Shown here: positions 5,978 to 6,004 of the stretch, one piece after another
How positions within the stretch are numbered: the stretch's first letter is position 1
Layout: each line of letters begins with the position of its first letter
Assembly: GCA_964387935.1 (NCBI GenBank)
Contig: CAYLZN010000347.1
Location: forward strand, 1-6,004
Direction of reading: 5' to 3'
Source: CAYLZN01 sp964387935
GTDB lineage: Bacteria > Acidobacteriota > Vicinamibacteria > Vicinamibacterales > JAFNAJ01
Length of the DNA stretch: 6,004 nucleotides
Notes under the pieces: generated by a model
Seen by the model: only the letters and a program-made list of their open reading frames with translations
Databases searched by the model: none
Told to the model about the DNA's origin: nothing
Translations under genes and position numbers: made by a program

Positions 5978-5991
5978 CGCAAAATTTGCGA
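5977..5991. repeat. Near-perfect 15-bp palindrome in a REP-like intergenic stretch
   Basis: TCGCAAA, one central A, then TTTGCGA: seven perfectly complementary positions on each side. Just upstream are GGGGTCG (5960-5966) and a GGAG tetranucleotide (5967-5970); just downstream is CGATCCCC (5989-5996), which matches the complement of GGGGTCG apart from one inserted base. The whole 5955-5997 stretch is thus nested and palindromic, and more AT-rich in the middle than the surrounding genes. A one-base centre makes a tight RNA hairpin poor, so it may act as DNA. Candidates are a REP/RAYT-type repeat unit, whose 5' marker is often GTAG or GGAG, or a dyad operator. Copy number cannot be seen from one window. 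Confidence 0.45.
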
Positions 5992-6004
5992 TCCCCCGGG
6001 TAGA

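Overview
The window is GC-rich, densely coded bacterial DNA with every credible gene on the + strand. Gene content, base composition, the Shine-Dalgarno-poor starts and a TATAAT box directly ahead of a start codon would fit an Acidobacteriota (Vicinamibacteria-like) or myxobacterial/deltaproteobacterial-type genome. This placement is inference from style; there is no rRNA or marker gene here.

Layout. Positions 1-129 are non-coding or end-of-gene DNA. They hold a possible 10-codon mini-ORF and a strong 50-nt imperfect hairpin (64-113) just before the first gene. Positions 130-2886 encode a 918-residue protein that joins an ATP-binding PEP/pyruvate dikinase-type N-terminal domain to a C-terminal minimal nucleotidyltransferase domain. 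The phosphohistidine and PEP-barrel domains of true dikinases are missing. A 76-nt gap follows, with a weak hairpin and a perfect TATAAT placed so that transcription would begin at or next to the following ATG (a likely leaderless message). Positions 2963-4636 and 4656-5063 encode the large catalytic and small B12-binding subunits of a split coenzyme-B12-dependent acyl-CoA mutase. At the two positions that set substrate choice, the large subunit carries the isobutyryl-CoA mutase residues (Phe87, Gln205), not the methylmalonyl-CoA mutase Tyr/Arg pair. Positions 5066-5953 encode a CheY-type receiver protein with a long Pro/Ala-rich linker and a helical C-terminal tail; its ATG is 2 nt after the mutase small-subunit stop. 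Positions 5954-6004 hold a palindrome-rich, REP-like stretch.

How the genes may work together. icmA, icmB and the response regulator are tightly packed and probably form one transcript from the TATAAT promoter. The mutase would interconvert isobutyryl-CoA and n-butyryl-CoA, linking valine or branched-chain carbon with straight-chain C4 metabolism. The response regulator has no recognised DNA-binding or enzymatic output domain, so any link to the mutase is inferred from position alone. The dikinase-like/nucleotidyltransferase protein is separated by its own intergenic region and is the least understood gene here.

I see no CRISPR array, tRNA, rRNA, phage gene or transposase. The main novelty candidates are the dikinase/nucleotidyltransferase fusion, the re-assignment of the mutase to isobutyryl-CoA type, the apparent leaderless promoter, and the coupling of a receiver protein with a PopZ-like tail to a B12 mutase.
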